64,000 nt of DNA, from positions 51,522-115,521 of the forward strand of contig DAHVCP010000011.1 in NCBI GenBank assembly GCA_027314025.1. Direction: 5' to 3'. Positions 41,451 through 50,048 of the stretch are shown here, piece by piece (within the stretch, counting starts at the first letter, position 1; each line of letters starts with the position of its first letter). The position numbers and the translations under genes were made by a program. The notes beneath the pieces were generated by a model, which searched no databases, was not told where the DNA came from, and saw nothing but the letters and a program-made list of their open reading frames with translations. This stretch comes from Acidobacteriota bacterium (GTDB lineage: Bacteria > Acidobacteriota > Terriglobia > Terriglobales > SCQP01).

Positions 41451-42766
41451 CTAATGAGTCCCGTTCTTGCCCGTTGGCACCTTTACGCCGGCCGCCCTCG
41501 GCAGCGGCACGCGCAGGATGCGAATGTGATCGGGATTGTCCGCGATGGCTTCCACCAGCCAGTCGCTCTGGCGCTCAACGGCGGCCTCCGCCCCATCAAA
41601 ACCTTTGTTCAGCCGCACGACGTTGATGACCTTCAGGTCCGGCACATGGAAGAACACCGCGATGGACTTGCTGACGCCGTAGAAGTCGATGCCGAAGAAC
41701 ATGTGCCGCGTCACCGCCGAGCACAGCCCCGCGGCATATTGGCCGTCCGCGCTAACGTCAAAGTAGTTGAAGTCGCACCCAGCGAAGGACGGGCCCCACA
41801 GCGGCTGCCCATCTCCTCGCGGGTGAAGCACCAGCCGGCTGCCCCAGCCGCGCCGCCCGGGCAGGCGCACGGCATCTAGAATCATGCCCCCAGCCAGTGG
41901 CCGCGGCGCTGGCATTACCGAACTTGGATCGGCTTCCGTCCGCAGCCGTCTCCCAGTGTCGGCATCGTATTCCACGAAGATTGGACCTACCTTCGCCCCC
42001 GGCTCCGGTCCCATCGGCCCACGTAGGTTGAACCACAGGCCCCCTTCCGGGCCCGGCATCGGCCCTCCGAATTCGTAGGATGGGAGGTGCAGGTCCAGGC
42101 TCCATTGCCTGGCCTTCGATCTCGGCGCCAGGGGGACGTCCCGCAAGACGACCGGCCCGCAGGTGTACGGGGGAGGGGCGAACTGCGGCGGCGGGGGAGG
42201 AGGCGGCGGGGGCATCGGCCCTTTGCCCGTCCAAACCTCCGGCTGCGGCGGAGCGTTGGTGCAGCGCGTATAACGCGCCACGCTGCCCCCGCGGGCGAAG
42301 CCAATCAGCGCGCCCAAGGATTGTTCTCCGGCAGCCCCGTGGGCAGAGTGTTCTCCACGCGCAAGGGATTAAGGCCGACGACCCAGACGCGGTTCACCGT
42401 CGGCGAGGCATCCAGCAATAGTCGCCCTGCCTGGGGACCGTAAAGCAGGGCCCAGGAATAGAGCCCGTGTGACGGCACACGGCGGGTCAGAAGGACCAGC
42501 CCGGCGGACAGCTCAGCCGGCTTCGGGTTTAGCCGCCAGGTGTCCAGCCGAAGCGTCATCCTTCCGTCACCCGCTTTTGCCCAATGCGCGACGTACAGGA
42601 CTCCGGCGTCCATGCGCAGGCTGTAATTCCCGCCCGGCACCAGATCGGGCGCGATCCTGATGCGCTCCCTTGTCGCCCGCCGCGGTCCCGCAGCGTGCCC
42701 CCCCACCGGCCCGGCCAACCCCAGCAGGCCCAAGGCTGCGACCAAAGTGAGCCTGTTAGACCTCAT
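41451..42766 (-). CDS. Secreted protein of unknown function, split by a frameshift
   Basis: ATG 42766 begins a signal peptide (LTLVAALGLLGLAGPVGGHAA). The frame closes at 42305 after PTGLPENNPWAR, while a second frame, open from 42317 to 41451, continues with LIGFARGGSVARYTRC. Adding one G to the GGG at 42313-42315 (minus strand) joins them as ENNPWGALIGFARGG into one protein of about 438 residues. It holds a poly-proline run (MPPPPPPPPPQF) and beta-rich segments, with CGPVVLRDVPL and CDFNYFDVSADGQYAAGLC. No family is recognised. Its start codon overlaps the stop of the small truncated frame upstream (ATGA), which suggests coupling. Confidence 0.6.
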
Positions 42767-42957
42767 GGATATGTCGTAGGGTACGGCAATTCATGCGGAC
42801 CGGTAAACAGGTGAACGATGGATCGAAACGCGCCGGCGGCATGGAAGAAAAATCCTGGGCCGTAGGGGTAGCTTCCGTCGAAATGAAACTGGCCGAGACC
42901 CTTGGGGGATGTGCCTTGTCCATATCGTGCGGAAGGTTGCCGGAAAGTTGTTCCCAA
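42763..42957 (-). pseudogene. Probable C-terminal remnant of a lost gene
   Basis: The frame ends with LGQFHFDGSYPYGPGFFFHAAGAFRSIVHLFTGPHELPYPTTYP and its TGA overlaps the ATG of the next gene (ATGA), a normal coupling arrangement. No start with a ribosome binding site is present, and the upstream part soon becomes non-coding next to the truncated tRNA at 43041. So it looks like the tail of a gene whose 5' part was lost. Just upstream, GAAAGTT (42943-42949) and AACTTTC (42976-42982) form an inverted repeat around TTCCCAACTACCCCCAATTG, possibly the end of a dispersed element. Confidence 0.4.
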
Positions 42958-43040
42958 CTACCCCCAATTGTTCCTAACTTTCTGCCCCCGAGCTGGCGGG
43001 GCGGAGAGCCTGAGGTCCATTGAGCCGTCGCGGTGTAGCG

Positions 43041-43085
43041 TGGCGCGCCCTGGGAGATTCGAACTCCCGAACTTCTGGTTCGTAG
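43041..43085 (-). tRNA. 3' half of a tRNA (Arg, ACG anticodon-like), truncated
   Basis: On the minus strand, CTACGAA (like an ACG anticodon loop), CCAGAAG, the T arm GGGAG TTCGAAT CTCCC, then AGGGCGC, G and CCA follow in exact tRNA order. The 5' acceptor strand, D arm and the 5' half of the anticodon stem are missing: the sequence before CTACGAA does not pair with CCAGA. Such 45-base tRNA 3' ends are typical attachment-site copies left by integrative elements. The matching full tRNA is not in the window. Confidence 0.7.
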
Positions 43086-43177
43086 TTCCGTGAGATGCTG
43101 CAATTTCAACGACCTAGCGGCGCGGATGACCCCTCACGGGAACGCATGAACACTGGAGGTTCTGGAAAACGTGATCC

Positions 43178-44407
43178 TTATTTGGCCCGGGTTTTCCGGC
43201 GGGCCTTACCTGACGGCATGGACCAGCTTAGCCGCGTTACCGCGTACGGCCGTCGCCTCCTGTCCCTGGATCCCGGGGGCCCGCCCATACCCGGCGGGGG
43301 ATGGAGTTCAGGGCGCGCCAGGTGAAAGGGAATCGGCTGGCACGTATTTGGGTTCACCCGCGACTCGGAGATGTACTCCCTGTCCGGCCCCGACAGCGTC
43401 GCCAGCGCCCGGCGGAACGCGACTGGGTCCCGTCGGCAGACCGCGGCGGCTAGGACGGGATAAAGATTGTCGGCACACAACGTGCCGTAACGAAGAAAGC
43501 GCGGAAGGTAATTCGGGTATCGCGCCACGACTACAGCAAATGCGAGATTGACGTGGGTATACAGACGTTTGGGCAGCAGCGCCAGCCGCGTATAGGCTGC
43601 GCCATTGGTCGGGATGCTCTTCAGGAGCCCGATCGCCGCGGATTTGTCCCGCGGCTTCAGCCGCAGCAACGTGGCGAAATAGACCGCTTTGCCCGTGCTC
43701 TCCCGGTGCGGCAGCGCGGCCAGCTTCTGAGCGACGCACGCAGCGTTCTTACAGCGCCACATCGCGGCAATCTGTTCCCGCACCTGGTCGGGAAGCGAGG
43801 ACTTCCGCCACCAGGGTCGCGGCGGAGGGATGCCCGAGACCAGCGTCCGCTTGCCGCCGGCGAGCGCCGAGCAAGTGCAGGGCGTTGCCCTGAGGAGCTT
43901 GCGGGCCAACAAGTAGCAGCCCTCGACTTCAACGACGAGGGCGCGCCCGCGCAGGTAGGCGTGGATTCCGACGAGCGCGACTCGGAGGGGAACTGAACGA
44001 GGTACGCTCATGGTCACCTCGACAGCGCTTGTACCCGCGATGCCAAGATTCCGCAACGGAAAATAGCCCCATTCGCCGTAGCCCCGCTCCTCGCTCCTCT
44101 GGGCAACGGCGGAATACGCGGGATCCCGCACCAGCACGCGCCCGTCCGGCATTGTGCGGTCGGTACCGGTCGTCGCGAGTGAGGCGCAGTGGGGTTTCAG
44201 CGTGAACGTGCGGCCTACGAGAGCGCTGGACACCTCGCTCGTAACGGCGCCCGCAGGCGCGTATGGCTCGTAAGGCTGTAGCACGGACACAATTTGCCAA
44301 CTCCCCCAGAACCACGAAGGGATCGCCGGCCCACGTCGCGGACCCGGCGCCAGTACGAATGCGGGGGAAACACAGGTGAACACCACGGTCGAAAGCAGGC
44401 GCCGCAT
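43178..44407 (-). CDS. Secreted protein of unknown function (409 aa)
   Basis: ATG 44407, with GAAGGG about ten bases upstream and TATACT (a -10-like hexamer) before that, starts a signal peptide (MRRLLSTVVFTCVSPAFVLA). The mature protein has WFWGSWQIVSVLQPYEPYAP, a beta-rich first part, then cysteine pairs (CTCSALAGG, CKNAACVAQKL) and a helical C-terminal part (YTHVNLAFAVVVARYPNYLPRFLRYGTLC). A lipocalin-like GSWQIV start is suggestive only. The codon use looks less biased than in neighbouring genes, which together with the tRNA remnant next door may mean recent acquisition. The C-terminus is Arg/Pro-rich. Confidence 0.6.
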   Translation of the reverse strand: MRRLLSTVVFTCVSPAFVLAPGPRRGPAIPSWFWGSWQIVSVLQPYEPYAPAGAVTSEVSSALVGRTFTLKPHCASLATTGTDRTMPDGRVLVRDPAYSAVAQRSEERGYGEWGYFPLRNLGIAGTSAVEVTMSVPRSVPLRVALVGIHAYLRGRALVVEVEGCYLLARKLLRATPCTCSALAGGKRTLVSGIPPPRPWWRKSSLPDQVREQIAAMWRCKNAACVAQKLAALPHRESTGKAVYFATLLRLKPRDKSAAIGLLKSIPTNGAAYTRLALLPKRLYTHVNLAFAVVVARYPNYLPRFLRYGTLCADNLYPVLAAAVCRRDPVAFRRALATLSGPDREYISESRVNPNTCQPIPFHLARPELHPPPGMGGPPGSRDRRRRPYAVTRLSWSMPSGKARRKTRAK

Positions 44408-44565
44408 CAGTAGATGCCCTTCGAGTATAAGATCCATGCCGCTTCGCGCCGGTGGAGCAACCGTGGAATCTTGTGCAAGCCTCGCTCCCCGGAGATATGC
44501 CCCCCGCCGTATTCCCTGCGGGCGCCGCGCCCGCGCCTCGCGGCCGGTCCGGCGGTTACTCGCGG

Positions 44566-45249
44566 TTACTTGACGCGCAGCGAGGCGGCGGCCATGGTGT
44601 GGTCCAAGGCGAAACGCAGTTGCGCGCTGTGGCTGCCGGTGCGGCGGAAGGGGATGGTGAACGGATCAATCTTGCTTGCCGTGTGGTGGACGGGGCTGGT
44701 CTCGCGAGCCAGATCGAACTGGCGGCCGGGATAGGGAATGCCCCACTCACCGGTCTTTTTGCTGATGATCAGCGTCCAGTGGCCGGGATCGGGAATGGCG
44801 AACAACGTATAAGTGCCCGCGGCGAGATGCCGGCCGGCGAGCACGATGGGCGCCGTGGCAATTAGCGTGGTGGCTTGATTGGCGCCCAGCCGCCAAACCT
44901 GGCCAAACGGCACCAGGTACTTGGCGCCCGGACCGAAGATGAGGCGCGGAGCGTGAGGCGGTTTGGGATTCCGCATCTTCGGGCGGTGATAGGTGACGGT
45001 GACGGTGGCGCCGGCCAAATGCAGCACCGCCCGGCCCGGGGGGCTGAGCAGTTTGCGCGGCGCCGCGGCGAGCAGGGCCACGCAAGCCAGCAAGGCGACG
45101 CCGGCGGAACGGACTACCACCGCGCGGCAATGGGCGGCGGTGCGGCGGGTAGCTGCGCTGCGGCGGCCGGTAAGGGCGCGACAGGTAAGGGCGCGGCCGG
45201 TAAGAAAGCGATAGCTGCGGTGGGGGAAAATGTAGGGAAGGATGCGCAT
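44566..45249 (-). CDS. DUF2911 domain exported protein (227 aa)
   Basis: ATG 45249 begins a basic N-terminus with repeated TGRALT/RALTGR units, then a hydrophobic segment (AGVALLACVALLAAAP). The rest matches the DUF2911 pattern: VTVTYHRPKMRNPK, IFG...LVPFGQVWRLGANQATTLIA, then GRHLAAGTYTLFAIPDPGHWTLIISKKTGEWG, and a C-terminal beta strand set. The family is common in Acidobacteria and Bacteroidetes, without a known role. A TATAGT lies about 25 bases upstream. The frame extends to 45480 through a repeat-bearing region and is not used there. Confidence 0.82.
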   Translation of the reverse strand: MRILPYIFPHRSYRFLTGRALTCRALTGRRSAATRRTAAHCRAVVVRSAGVALLACVALLAAAPRKLLSPPGRAVLHLAGATVTVTYHRPKMRNPKPPHAPRLIFGPGAKYLVPFGQVWRLGANQATTLIATAPIVLAGRHLAAGTYTLFAIPDPGHWTLIISKKTGEWGIPYPGRQFDLARETSPVHHTASKIDPFTIPFRRTGSHSAQLRFALDHTMAAASLRVK

Positions 45250-45430
45250 GGCGGGGACTCCGGGGACACTATACACCGGACAGCCGTGCGCCGAGCGCCC
45301 GTTCCGATTGTGCGTCGCCGTCAAGGCCCAGGGCATGCCGATGTGGGCAGCCGGCGTGGCGGCGGGCCCAGCACCGGCGGGCCCTCCCGCTCCGGCTCTC
45401 CGCGGGCCAGATTGGCTGCGCCAGCCGCGC

Positions 45431-45532
45431 GGGCGCAGGCAGGCTGAAGCCTGCCGCACACAGACTGAAGTCTGTTCCACAAAGCAGGAGGAGCAGTTTC
45501 CGTGGCCTCCGTGGAACCGGCTTCAGCCGGTG
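45431..45532. repeat. Copy of the AGGCTGAAGCCT palindromic repeat
   Basis: AGGCTGAAGCCTGCCGCACA, then GACTGAAGTCTG and, after about 60 bases, ACCGGCTTCAGCCGGT are small hairpins of the same type as in the 98-bp tandem repeat at 4606-4801, in inverted order. They lie in the 456-base gap before gyrA. The open frame across it is repeat-derived. Confidence 0.6.
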
Positions 45533-45631
45533 TGGCCGCGGGCAGGCCTTCGTGGCCGTGGGCAGCCCGCCGTGGCCGCGGGCGCCCCGCAATGGCCGAG
45601 GGCGGCGATTCATGGCCGAAACCCGCCGCGG
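45532..45631. repeat. 20-bp tandem repeat, five units, upstream of gyrA
   Basis: Units start at 45532, 45552, 45572, 45592 and 45612, each beginning RTGGCCG (GTGGCCGCGGGC, GTGGCCGTGGGC, GTGGCCGCGGGC, ATGGCCGAGGGC, ATGGCCGAAACC). The period is exactly 20 bases, close to two helical turns. The array ends about 55 bases upstream of the gyrA -10 element. Confidence 0.75.
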
Positions 45632-45685
45632 CAGCCCACGGAAGCCCCCCAATCCGGCCCGCTGGTCCGCCTGGTATCACAATGA

Positions 45686-45691
45686 TATAAT
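45686..45691 (+). promoter_or_regulatory. Consensus -10 box (TATAAT) of gyrA
   Basis: TATAAT at 45686-45691 is a perfect -10. Transcription should start near 45698, leaving a leader of about eight bases before ATG 45706. No convincing -35 lies 17 bases upstream (TGGTCC). The short AT-rich stretch around it stands out from the GC-rich surroundings. Confidence 0.65.
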
Positions 45692-45705
45692 TGAAGTTAA
45701 GTCAC

Positions 45706-48225
45706 ATGCCGGAAGATTCCAACAACCCCCAATTGCCGCTGGGCAGCGATGGCCAGGATGGCGGCGGAAACAAGAATCTGCTCCCGATCAACATCGAGGA
45801 GGAGATGCGGCGGTCCTATTTGGACTACGCCATGTCGGTCATTATCGGCCGCGCCCTGCCGGACATCCGCGATGGCCTGAAGCCGGTGCACCGCCGCATC
45901 CTCTACGCGATGTTTCGCGAGGGGCTGCTGTCGAACAAAAAGTATTCGAAGTGCGCCGGCGTGGTCGGCGAGGTGCTGAAGAAGTACCATCCCCACGGCG
46001 ATTCCGCGGTCTATGACGCCTTGGTGCGCATGGCCCAGGACTTCACGCTGCGTTATCCGCTGATTGACGGCCAGGGCAACTTCGGTTCGGTGGACGGCGA
46101 TCCCCCGGCGGCTTACCGCTACACCGAGGCCCGGCTGGCCCGCATGGCGGAAGAGATGCTGGCCGACATTGACAAGGACACGGTGGACTTCACGCCGAAT
46201 TTCGACGAGTCCACCAGCGAGCCCGTCGTCCTGCCGACCCGCTTCCCGAATCTGCTGGTCAACGGCGGCGACGGCATCGCCGTGGGCATGGCCACCAAGA
46301 TTCCGCCCCACAACCTGACGGAGATTTTGGACGCCAGCCTGGAGCTGTTGCACAATCCCAAGGCGCAGCTGGCGGATCTGCTGAAGCACGTCAAGGGGCC
46401 GGATTTCCCCACCGGCGGCATCATCTATGGCCGCAGCGGCATCGCCGACGCCTATCGCAAGGGCCGCGGGGCGTTTCTGGTGCGGGCCAAGGCGGCCACG
46501 GAAACCTTGAACAAGGACCGCCGGGCGATCGTCTTCACCGAGATTCCCTTCCAGGTCAACAAGGCGCGGCTGATCGAGCGCATCGCCGAGCTGGTGCAGG
46601 ACAAGAAAATCGAGGGCATCAGCGACATCCGCGACGAAAGCGACCGCGACGGCATGCGCATCGTGCTGGAACTGAAGCGCGGCGAACAGGCCGAGATCAT
46701 CCTCAACCAGCTGTATAAGCACACCAATCTGCAAACCAGCTTCGGCATGATCCTGCTGGCCGTGGTCAACGGCCAGCCGCGGGAGATGGGGCTGGTGGAG
46801 GCGATCCAGCACTTCCTGGACCACCGCGTGGACGTGGTGCGGCGGCGCACGGCCTTCGAGCTGGCCAAGGCGCGCGACCGCGAGCATGTCCTGGAAGGCT
46901 ACAAGATCGCCCTCGACAACCTGGACGCGGTGATCAAGCTGATCCGCGCCTCCGCCTCGCCGCGCGAAGCCCGCGAGGGGTTGGAGACACGCTTCAAGCT
47001 GACCGAAAAGCAGGCGCAGGCGATTCTCGATCTGCAACTGCACCGCCTGACCAGCATGGAGCGGCAGAAGATCCTCGACGAGTTGGAGGAAATCCGCCAG
47101 CGCATCGCCGAGCTGGAGGCGATCCTGGCCAGCGAGAAGAGACTGCGCGGCGTCATCAGCGATGAGCTGAAGGAGGTGCGCAAGGACTACGGCGGCGACA
47201 AGGACCCCCGGCGCACCGCGATCGAAGACCAAGTGGACGAAATCCGGCTGGAGGATCTGATCCAGGAGGAAGCCGTCGCCATCACCGTCACCCATTCCGG
47301 CTATTTGAAGCGCACCGCAATCTCCACCTACCGCCATCAGCGCCGCGGCGGCAGCGGGCGCATCGGCGCGGGCACGCGCGGCGAGGATTTCGTCGAGCGG
47401 CTCTTCGTCTCCTCCACGCACAGCTACATCCTGATCTTCACCAACCGCGGCCGCGTGTATTGGCTGAAGGTGTATGAAATCCCCGACGCCGCCGCCAACG
47501 CCAAGGGCAAGGCCGTGCACAACCTGGTGGCGCTGCAAGAGGGCGAGGACGTGCGGGCGATTTTGCCCGTCAAGGATTTGAACAGCGAAAGCGAGTTCAT
47601 CGTGATGGTCAGCCGCCAAGGCACCATCAAGAAGACGGCGGTCAAGGAGTTCTCCAATCCGCGCAACGCCGGCATTTGGGCGATGGGCGTGGACGACGGC
47701 GATGAGCTGGTGAACGCGGTGCTCTCCGACGGCGAGCAGCAGATCTTCCTGGCGGCGCATGACGGCAAGGGCATCCGCTTCTCCGAGGACGGCGTGCGGC
47801 CGATGGGACGCACCGCCCGCGGCGTGCGCGGTATGTCGCTGGAGAAGAACGATTACATCGTCGGCATGGAAGCCGCCAAGGACGACAAGCAGCTCATCCT
47901 CAGCGTAACGGAGAACGGCTACGGCAAGCGCACCGCGCTGAAGGAGTACCGCCTCCAGTCCCGCGGCGGCAGCGGCGTCATCAACATCCGCACCAGCGAC
48001 CGCAACGGCAAGGTGGCGGCGGTGATGGCCATCGGCGAGGACACCGAGATCATGGTCATCAGCCAGCAGGGCAAGATCATCCGCGTCGGCACCGGGGAGA
48101 TCCGCGAGGCCGGACGGGCGACGCAGGGCGTCCGGCTGCTGCGGTTGGACGAAGGCGACAAGGTCGCCGCCGCCTGCGTGATTCCCAGCGAAGACGCCAA
48201 CGGCCAAGGCGACCTGATCCAATAG
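45706..48225 (+). CDS. gyrA: DNA gyrase subunit A
   Basis: The 839-residue protein is full-length GyrA. The breakage-reunion domain begins [41 protein letters not shown] and holds the catalytic Tyr139 in [10 protein letters not shown]. The quinolone-determining region [19 protein letters not shown] keeps Ser100 and Asp104 (E. coli Ser83 and Asp87), so it is of the drug-sensitive type. The C-terminal domain carries the GyrA box QRRGGSG, which marks gyrase rather than topoisomerase IV. With GyrB it introduces negative supercoils. ATG 45706 is used; the frame also reaches TTG 45691, inside the promoter. There is no Shine-Dalgarno motif, and the leader is very short. gyrB is not in the window. 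Confidence 0.97.
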   Translation: MPEDSNNPQLPLGSDGQDGGGNKNLLPINIEEEMRRSYLDYAMSVIIGRALPDIRDGLKPVHRRILYAMFREGLLSNKKYSKCAGVVGEVLKKYHPHGDSAVYDALVRMAQDFTLRYPLIDGQGNFGSVDGDPPAAYRYTEARLARMAEEMLADIDKDTVDFTPNFDESTSEPVVLPTRFPNLLVNGGDGIAVGMATKIPPHNLTEILDASLELLHNPKAQLADLLKHVKGPDFPTGGIIYGRSGIADAYRKGRGAFLVRAKAATETLNKDRRAIVFTEIPFQVNKARLIERIAELVQDKKIEGISDIRDESDRDGMRIVLELKRGEQAEIILNQLYKHTNLQTSFGMILLAVVNGQPREMGLVEAIQHFLDHRVDVVRRRTAFELAKARDREHVLEGYKIALDNLDAVIKLIRASASPREAREGLETRFKLTEKQAQAILDLQLHRLTSMERQKILDELEEIRQRIAELEAILASEKRLRGVISDELKEVRKDYGGDKDPRRTAIEDQVDEIRLEDLIQEEAVAITVTHSGYLKRTAISTYRHQRRGGSGRIGAGTRGEDFVERLFVSSTHSYILIFTNRGRVYWLKVYEIPDAAANAKGKAVHNLVALQEGEDVRAILPVKDLNSESEFIVMVSRQGTIKKTAVKEFSNPRNAGIWAMGVDDGDELVNAVLSDGEQQIFLAAHDGKGIRFSEDGVRPMGRTARGVRGMSLEKNDYIVGMEAAKDDKQLILSVTENGYGKRTALKEYRLQSRGGSGVINIRTSDRNGKVAAVMAIGEDTEIMVISQQGKIIRVGTGEIREAGRATQGVRLLRLDEGDKVAAACVIPSEDANGQGDLIQ

Positions 48226-48304
48226 ATCAGAGCCCGCCGCCAGTTCCGCGAGCGGCGCTCCTGGCAAGGGCGTTGCGGCGGCTGCGCCGGCGCCCCGCCG
48301 GCGG

Positions 48305-48310
48305 TATGGT
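48305..48310 (+). promoter_or_regulatory. -10-like hexamer (TATGGT) six bases before a start codon
   Basis: TATGGT is followed by AAAGAA and GTG 48317. This is the same six-base spacing as at 1950, 4511 and 28374. There is no -35 match in the GC-rich sequence upstream. Confidence 0.42.
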
Positions 48311-48316
48311 AAAGAA

Positions 48317-48613
48317 GTGACCTGCTGGCAATGCGGCCGGGACATTCCCCTGATGAGCGGCGAACGCGTCGGCGGCCGCGACACCTGCCCCGGCTGCGAC
48401 GCGGACCTGCACGTCTGCCGCAACTGCCGCCACTTCGATCCCTCCGTGCACAACCAATGCCGCGAATCACAGGCGGAAAAGGTCCAATATAAGGACCGCA
48501 ATAACAAGTGCGATTATTTTTCGCCGGTGACGGTCGTGGGCCGCGCCGCGCCGAAGGCGGATTCCGCCGCCAGCAGCGCCAAGAAGAAATTCGACGATCT
48601 TTTCAAGCTCTAG
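48317..48613 (+). CDS. Zinc-ribbon protein (98 aa)
   Basis: The product has MTCWQCGRDIPLMSGERVGGRDTCPGCDADLHVCRNCRHFDPSVHNQC, with CWQCG and CPGCD as one knuckle pair and CRNC...C as another, then FDDLFKL at the C-terminus after a Ser/Ala/Lys linker. It is a two-site zinc-binding protein with unknown function; similar small proteins occur across acidobacteria and delta-proteobacteria. GTG 48317 has no ribosome binding site and lies six bases after a -10-like hexamer. It follows gyrA by 91 bases. Confidence 0.7.
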   Translation: MTCWQCGRDIPLMSGERVGGRDTCPGCDADLHVCRNCRHFDPSVHNQCRESQAEKVQYKDRNNKCDYFSPVTVVGRAAPKADSAASSAKKKFDDLFKL

Positions 48614-48655
48614 CCGGGCGCCACGACCGTTCCCGGCATTCCCCGGCGGCGCTTT

Positions 48656-48775
48656 CTGGGGGCGCGGACGGCCTCGTCCGCGCCAAGTTGCGGGCCAGCG
48701 GCCCGCGCCCCCAGGGCCGGCGCCGCATCCCCACTGGCGGCGATGCATCCCCAGGGCCCCCCGTCCCGCAGAACC
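48656..48775. repeat. Palindromic dispersed element (copy 1)
   Basis: Its core (48656-48714) starts CTGGGGGCGCGGACGGCCTC and ends GCGGCCCGCGCCCCCAG, so its ends are inverted repeats of each other, with two smaller hairpins inside (GCGGACG/CGTCCGC and GGGCC/GGCCC). A matching copy lies at 63769-63826 and a half copy at 4981-5009. Both full copies are followed by GCATCCCCAGG and then CCCCGTCCCGCA, so the shared unit is about 120 bases. The surrounding gap 48614-48946 holds no gene. Confidence 0.78.
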
Positions 48776-48870
48776 CTGCTCGCCACCTTGTGCGGCGCTC
48801 CGCTGCGGCGTCGCGCTCGATCTTGGCATCGCCCTGTTCTTGCGGCGAACGCGCGGGCTGCCACCACCGG

Positions 48871-48903
48871 CGAAAAGAAAAGCGCCCCGCGGGGCGGGGC
48901 GCT
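48871..48903 (-). terminator. Rho-independent terminator of the respiratory operon
   Basis: On the minus strand AGCGCCCC, a 7-base loop and GGGGCGCT form an 8-bp GC-rich stem, followed by TTTCTTTTCG. It lies 44 bases after the ctaE stop and would end the long act-cta transcript. Confidence 0.75.
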
Positions 48904-48946
48904 AGGTGCAGCAGATCGCCGTGACCGGATTGGCCGCCGAACTCGC

Positions 48947-49798
48947 CTACAGCAGGTAAATGACGAAGAACAGCAATACCCAGACGATGTCCACGAAATG
49001 CCAGTAGTACTCCGCGGCCGTGAGGGAGAAGTTGTAGGTCTGGTCTATTTGGTTCGTCTCCATGCGGTAATAAACCAGGGAGAGGAACAATAAGCCGACG
49101 CAGACATGCAGGCCGTGGAAGCCCGTCATCCAGTAAAACTCGGAGCCGAAGGCGCCGTGTTGGTAGGTGAACTTGTCGAAGGCCTTGAGCTTGCCCCAGT
49201 CATAGCCCTGGATGCACAGGAAGATGATGCCCAGGGCAATGGTGGCCAGCAGCCAGTTCTTGGCGAGCGCCTTCTTGCCCTTCAGAAACGCTTGGTGGCA
49301 CCAGTGATAGGTGAAGCTGGAGAACACCAGCAGCAAGGTGCCGATCGCCGCCAGATGCGGATCCAAATACGGAGCGCCGACCGGCGGCCAGGTCTTGGCG
49401 TGGGCGTAGCGCAGGTAGATGTTGTGGGCGAAGAAGCTGCCGAAGATCGCGCCCTCGGAAAGCAAAAAATAGAAAAATCCGCGGCGCAGGATTCTATAGG
49501 TGTAGACCGGATCCTGATGGTGCCGCTCACGCGCGATGGTCGTCGCCCAGCCGAGCGCCGGGATCAGCACGCAGATCAGCGCGCTGAGATAAAACAGCGG
49601 CATGACGTGATAGCCGCTGGCCAGCAAAAAGAAACTGGTGGCGAACAGGCCGATGCCAAAGGCCAGCAGCAGGGGCCAGCCGCTGGGCTGCGGCGCATGA
49701 GCCGAGGGATCGCTGTGAGCGGCGTGGCCGGGCGGCGCCGCCGCGGCGGCGCCGCCGTGCGGTGTGGGAAGACTGGTGGAAATGGGGTCCATGTTCAT
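48947..49798 (-). CDS. ctaE: Cytochrome c oxidase subunit III
   Basis: The 283-residue protein has an N-terminal Pro/His/Ala-rich tail and seven hydrophobic segments. Family motifs are RGFFYFLLSEGAIFGSFFAHN, SSFTYHWCHQAF, FYWMTGFHGLHVCVGLLFL and the terminal AAEYYWHFVDIVWVLLFFVIYL. Subunit III stabilises the oxidase and may guide proton uptake to subunit I. It is the last gene of the operon, seven bases after the small membrane protein and just before a terminator. Confidence 0.95.
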   Translation of the reverse strand: MNMDPISTSLPTPHGGAAAAAPPGHAAHSDPSAHAPQPSGWPLLLAFGIGLFATSFFLLASGYHVMPLFYLSALICVLIPALGWATTIARERHHQDPVYTYRILRRGFFYFLLSEGAIFGSFFAHNIYLRYAHAKTWPPVGAPYLDPHLAAIGTLLLVFSSFTYHWCHQAFLKGKKALAKNWLLATIALGIIFLCIQGYDWGKLKAFDKFTYQHGAFGSEFYWMTGFHGLHVCVGLLFLSLVYYRMETNQIDQTYNFSLTAAEYYWHFVDIVWVLLFFVIYLL

Positions 49799-49805
49799 TG
49801 CGGCT

Positions 49806-50048
49806 CTAGAAATGGCTCTGCCAACCGTGCTGGCTCCACGGAAAACGCCAGATCACCGGGCCCGGGCGAATCCATCCGGCGCGGACGAAAAAGTACGAGG
49901 TGCAGAGGCAGCAGACGGCGATCACCACCAGCATCCACGCCATGCGCACGGTGCGCCGGCGGACGGCGGGATCGTACGGGGAAGGCGGCAAGCCACGGCT
50001 CGCGCTGGCGCCGCCGTTTACTGAGTTGTAAACTTCGGGCTTGTCCAT
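49806..50048 (-). CDS. Small single-helix membrane protein of the oxidase cluster (80 aa)
   Basis: The product has one transmembrane helix (VRMAWMLVVIAVCCLCTSYFFV, about residues 36-57) with a soluble N-terminus containing a Pro-rich PPSPYDP, and a Trp-rich tail (GPVIWRFPWSQHGWQ). ATG 50048 lies 31 bases inside the end of the Cox11-like gene, so it is translationally coupled. Its place between cox11 and ctaE suggests an oxidase accessory or subunit IV-like role, but no family is recognised. CCLC is notable as a possible copper-binding motif, but sits in the membrane helix. Confidence 0.65.
   Translation of the reverse strand: MDKPEVYNSVNGGASASRGLPPSPYDPAVRRRTVRMAWMLVVIAVCCLCTSYFFVRAGWIRPGPVIWRFPWSQHGWQSHF

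Noticed and set aside
42756..43109. Open frame with ELRTRSSGVRISQGAP
   Set aside because: That peptide is the translation of the tRNA 3' end at 43041-43085, a well-known false gene call.
45697..48507. 936-residue open frame on the minus strand
   Set aside because: It is antisense to gyrA, whose protein motifs are unmistakable.
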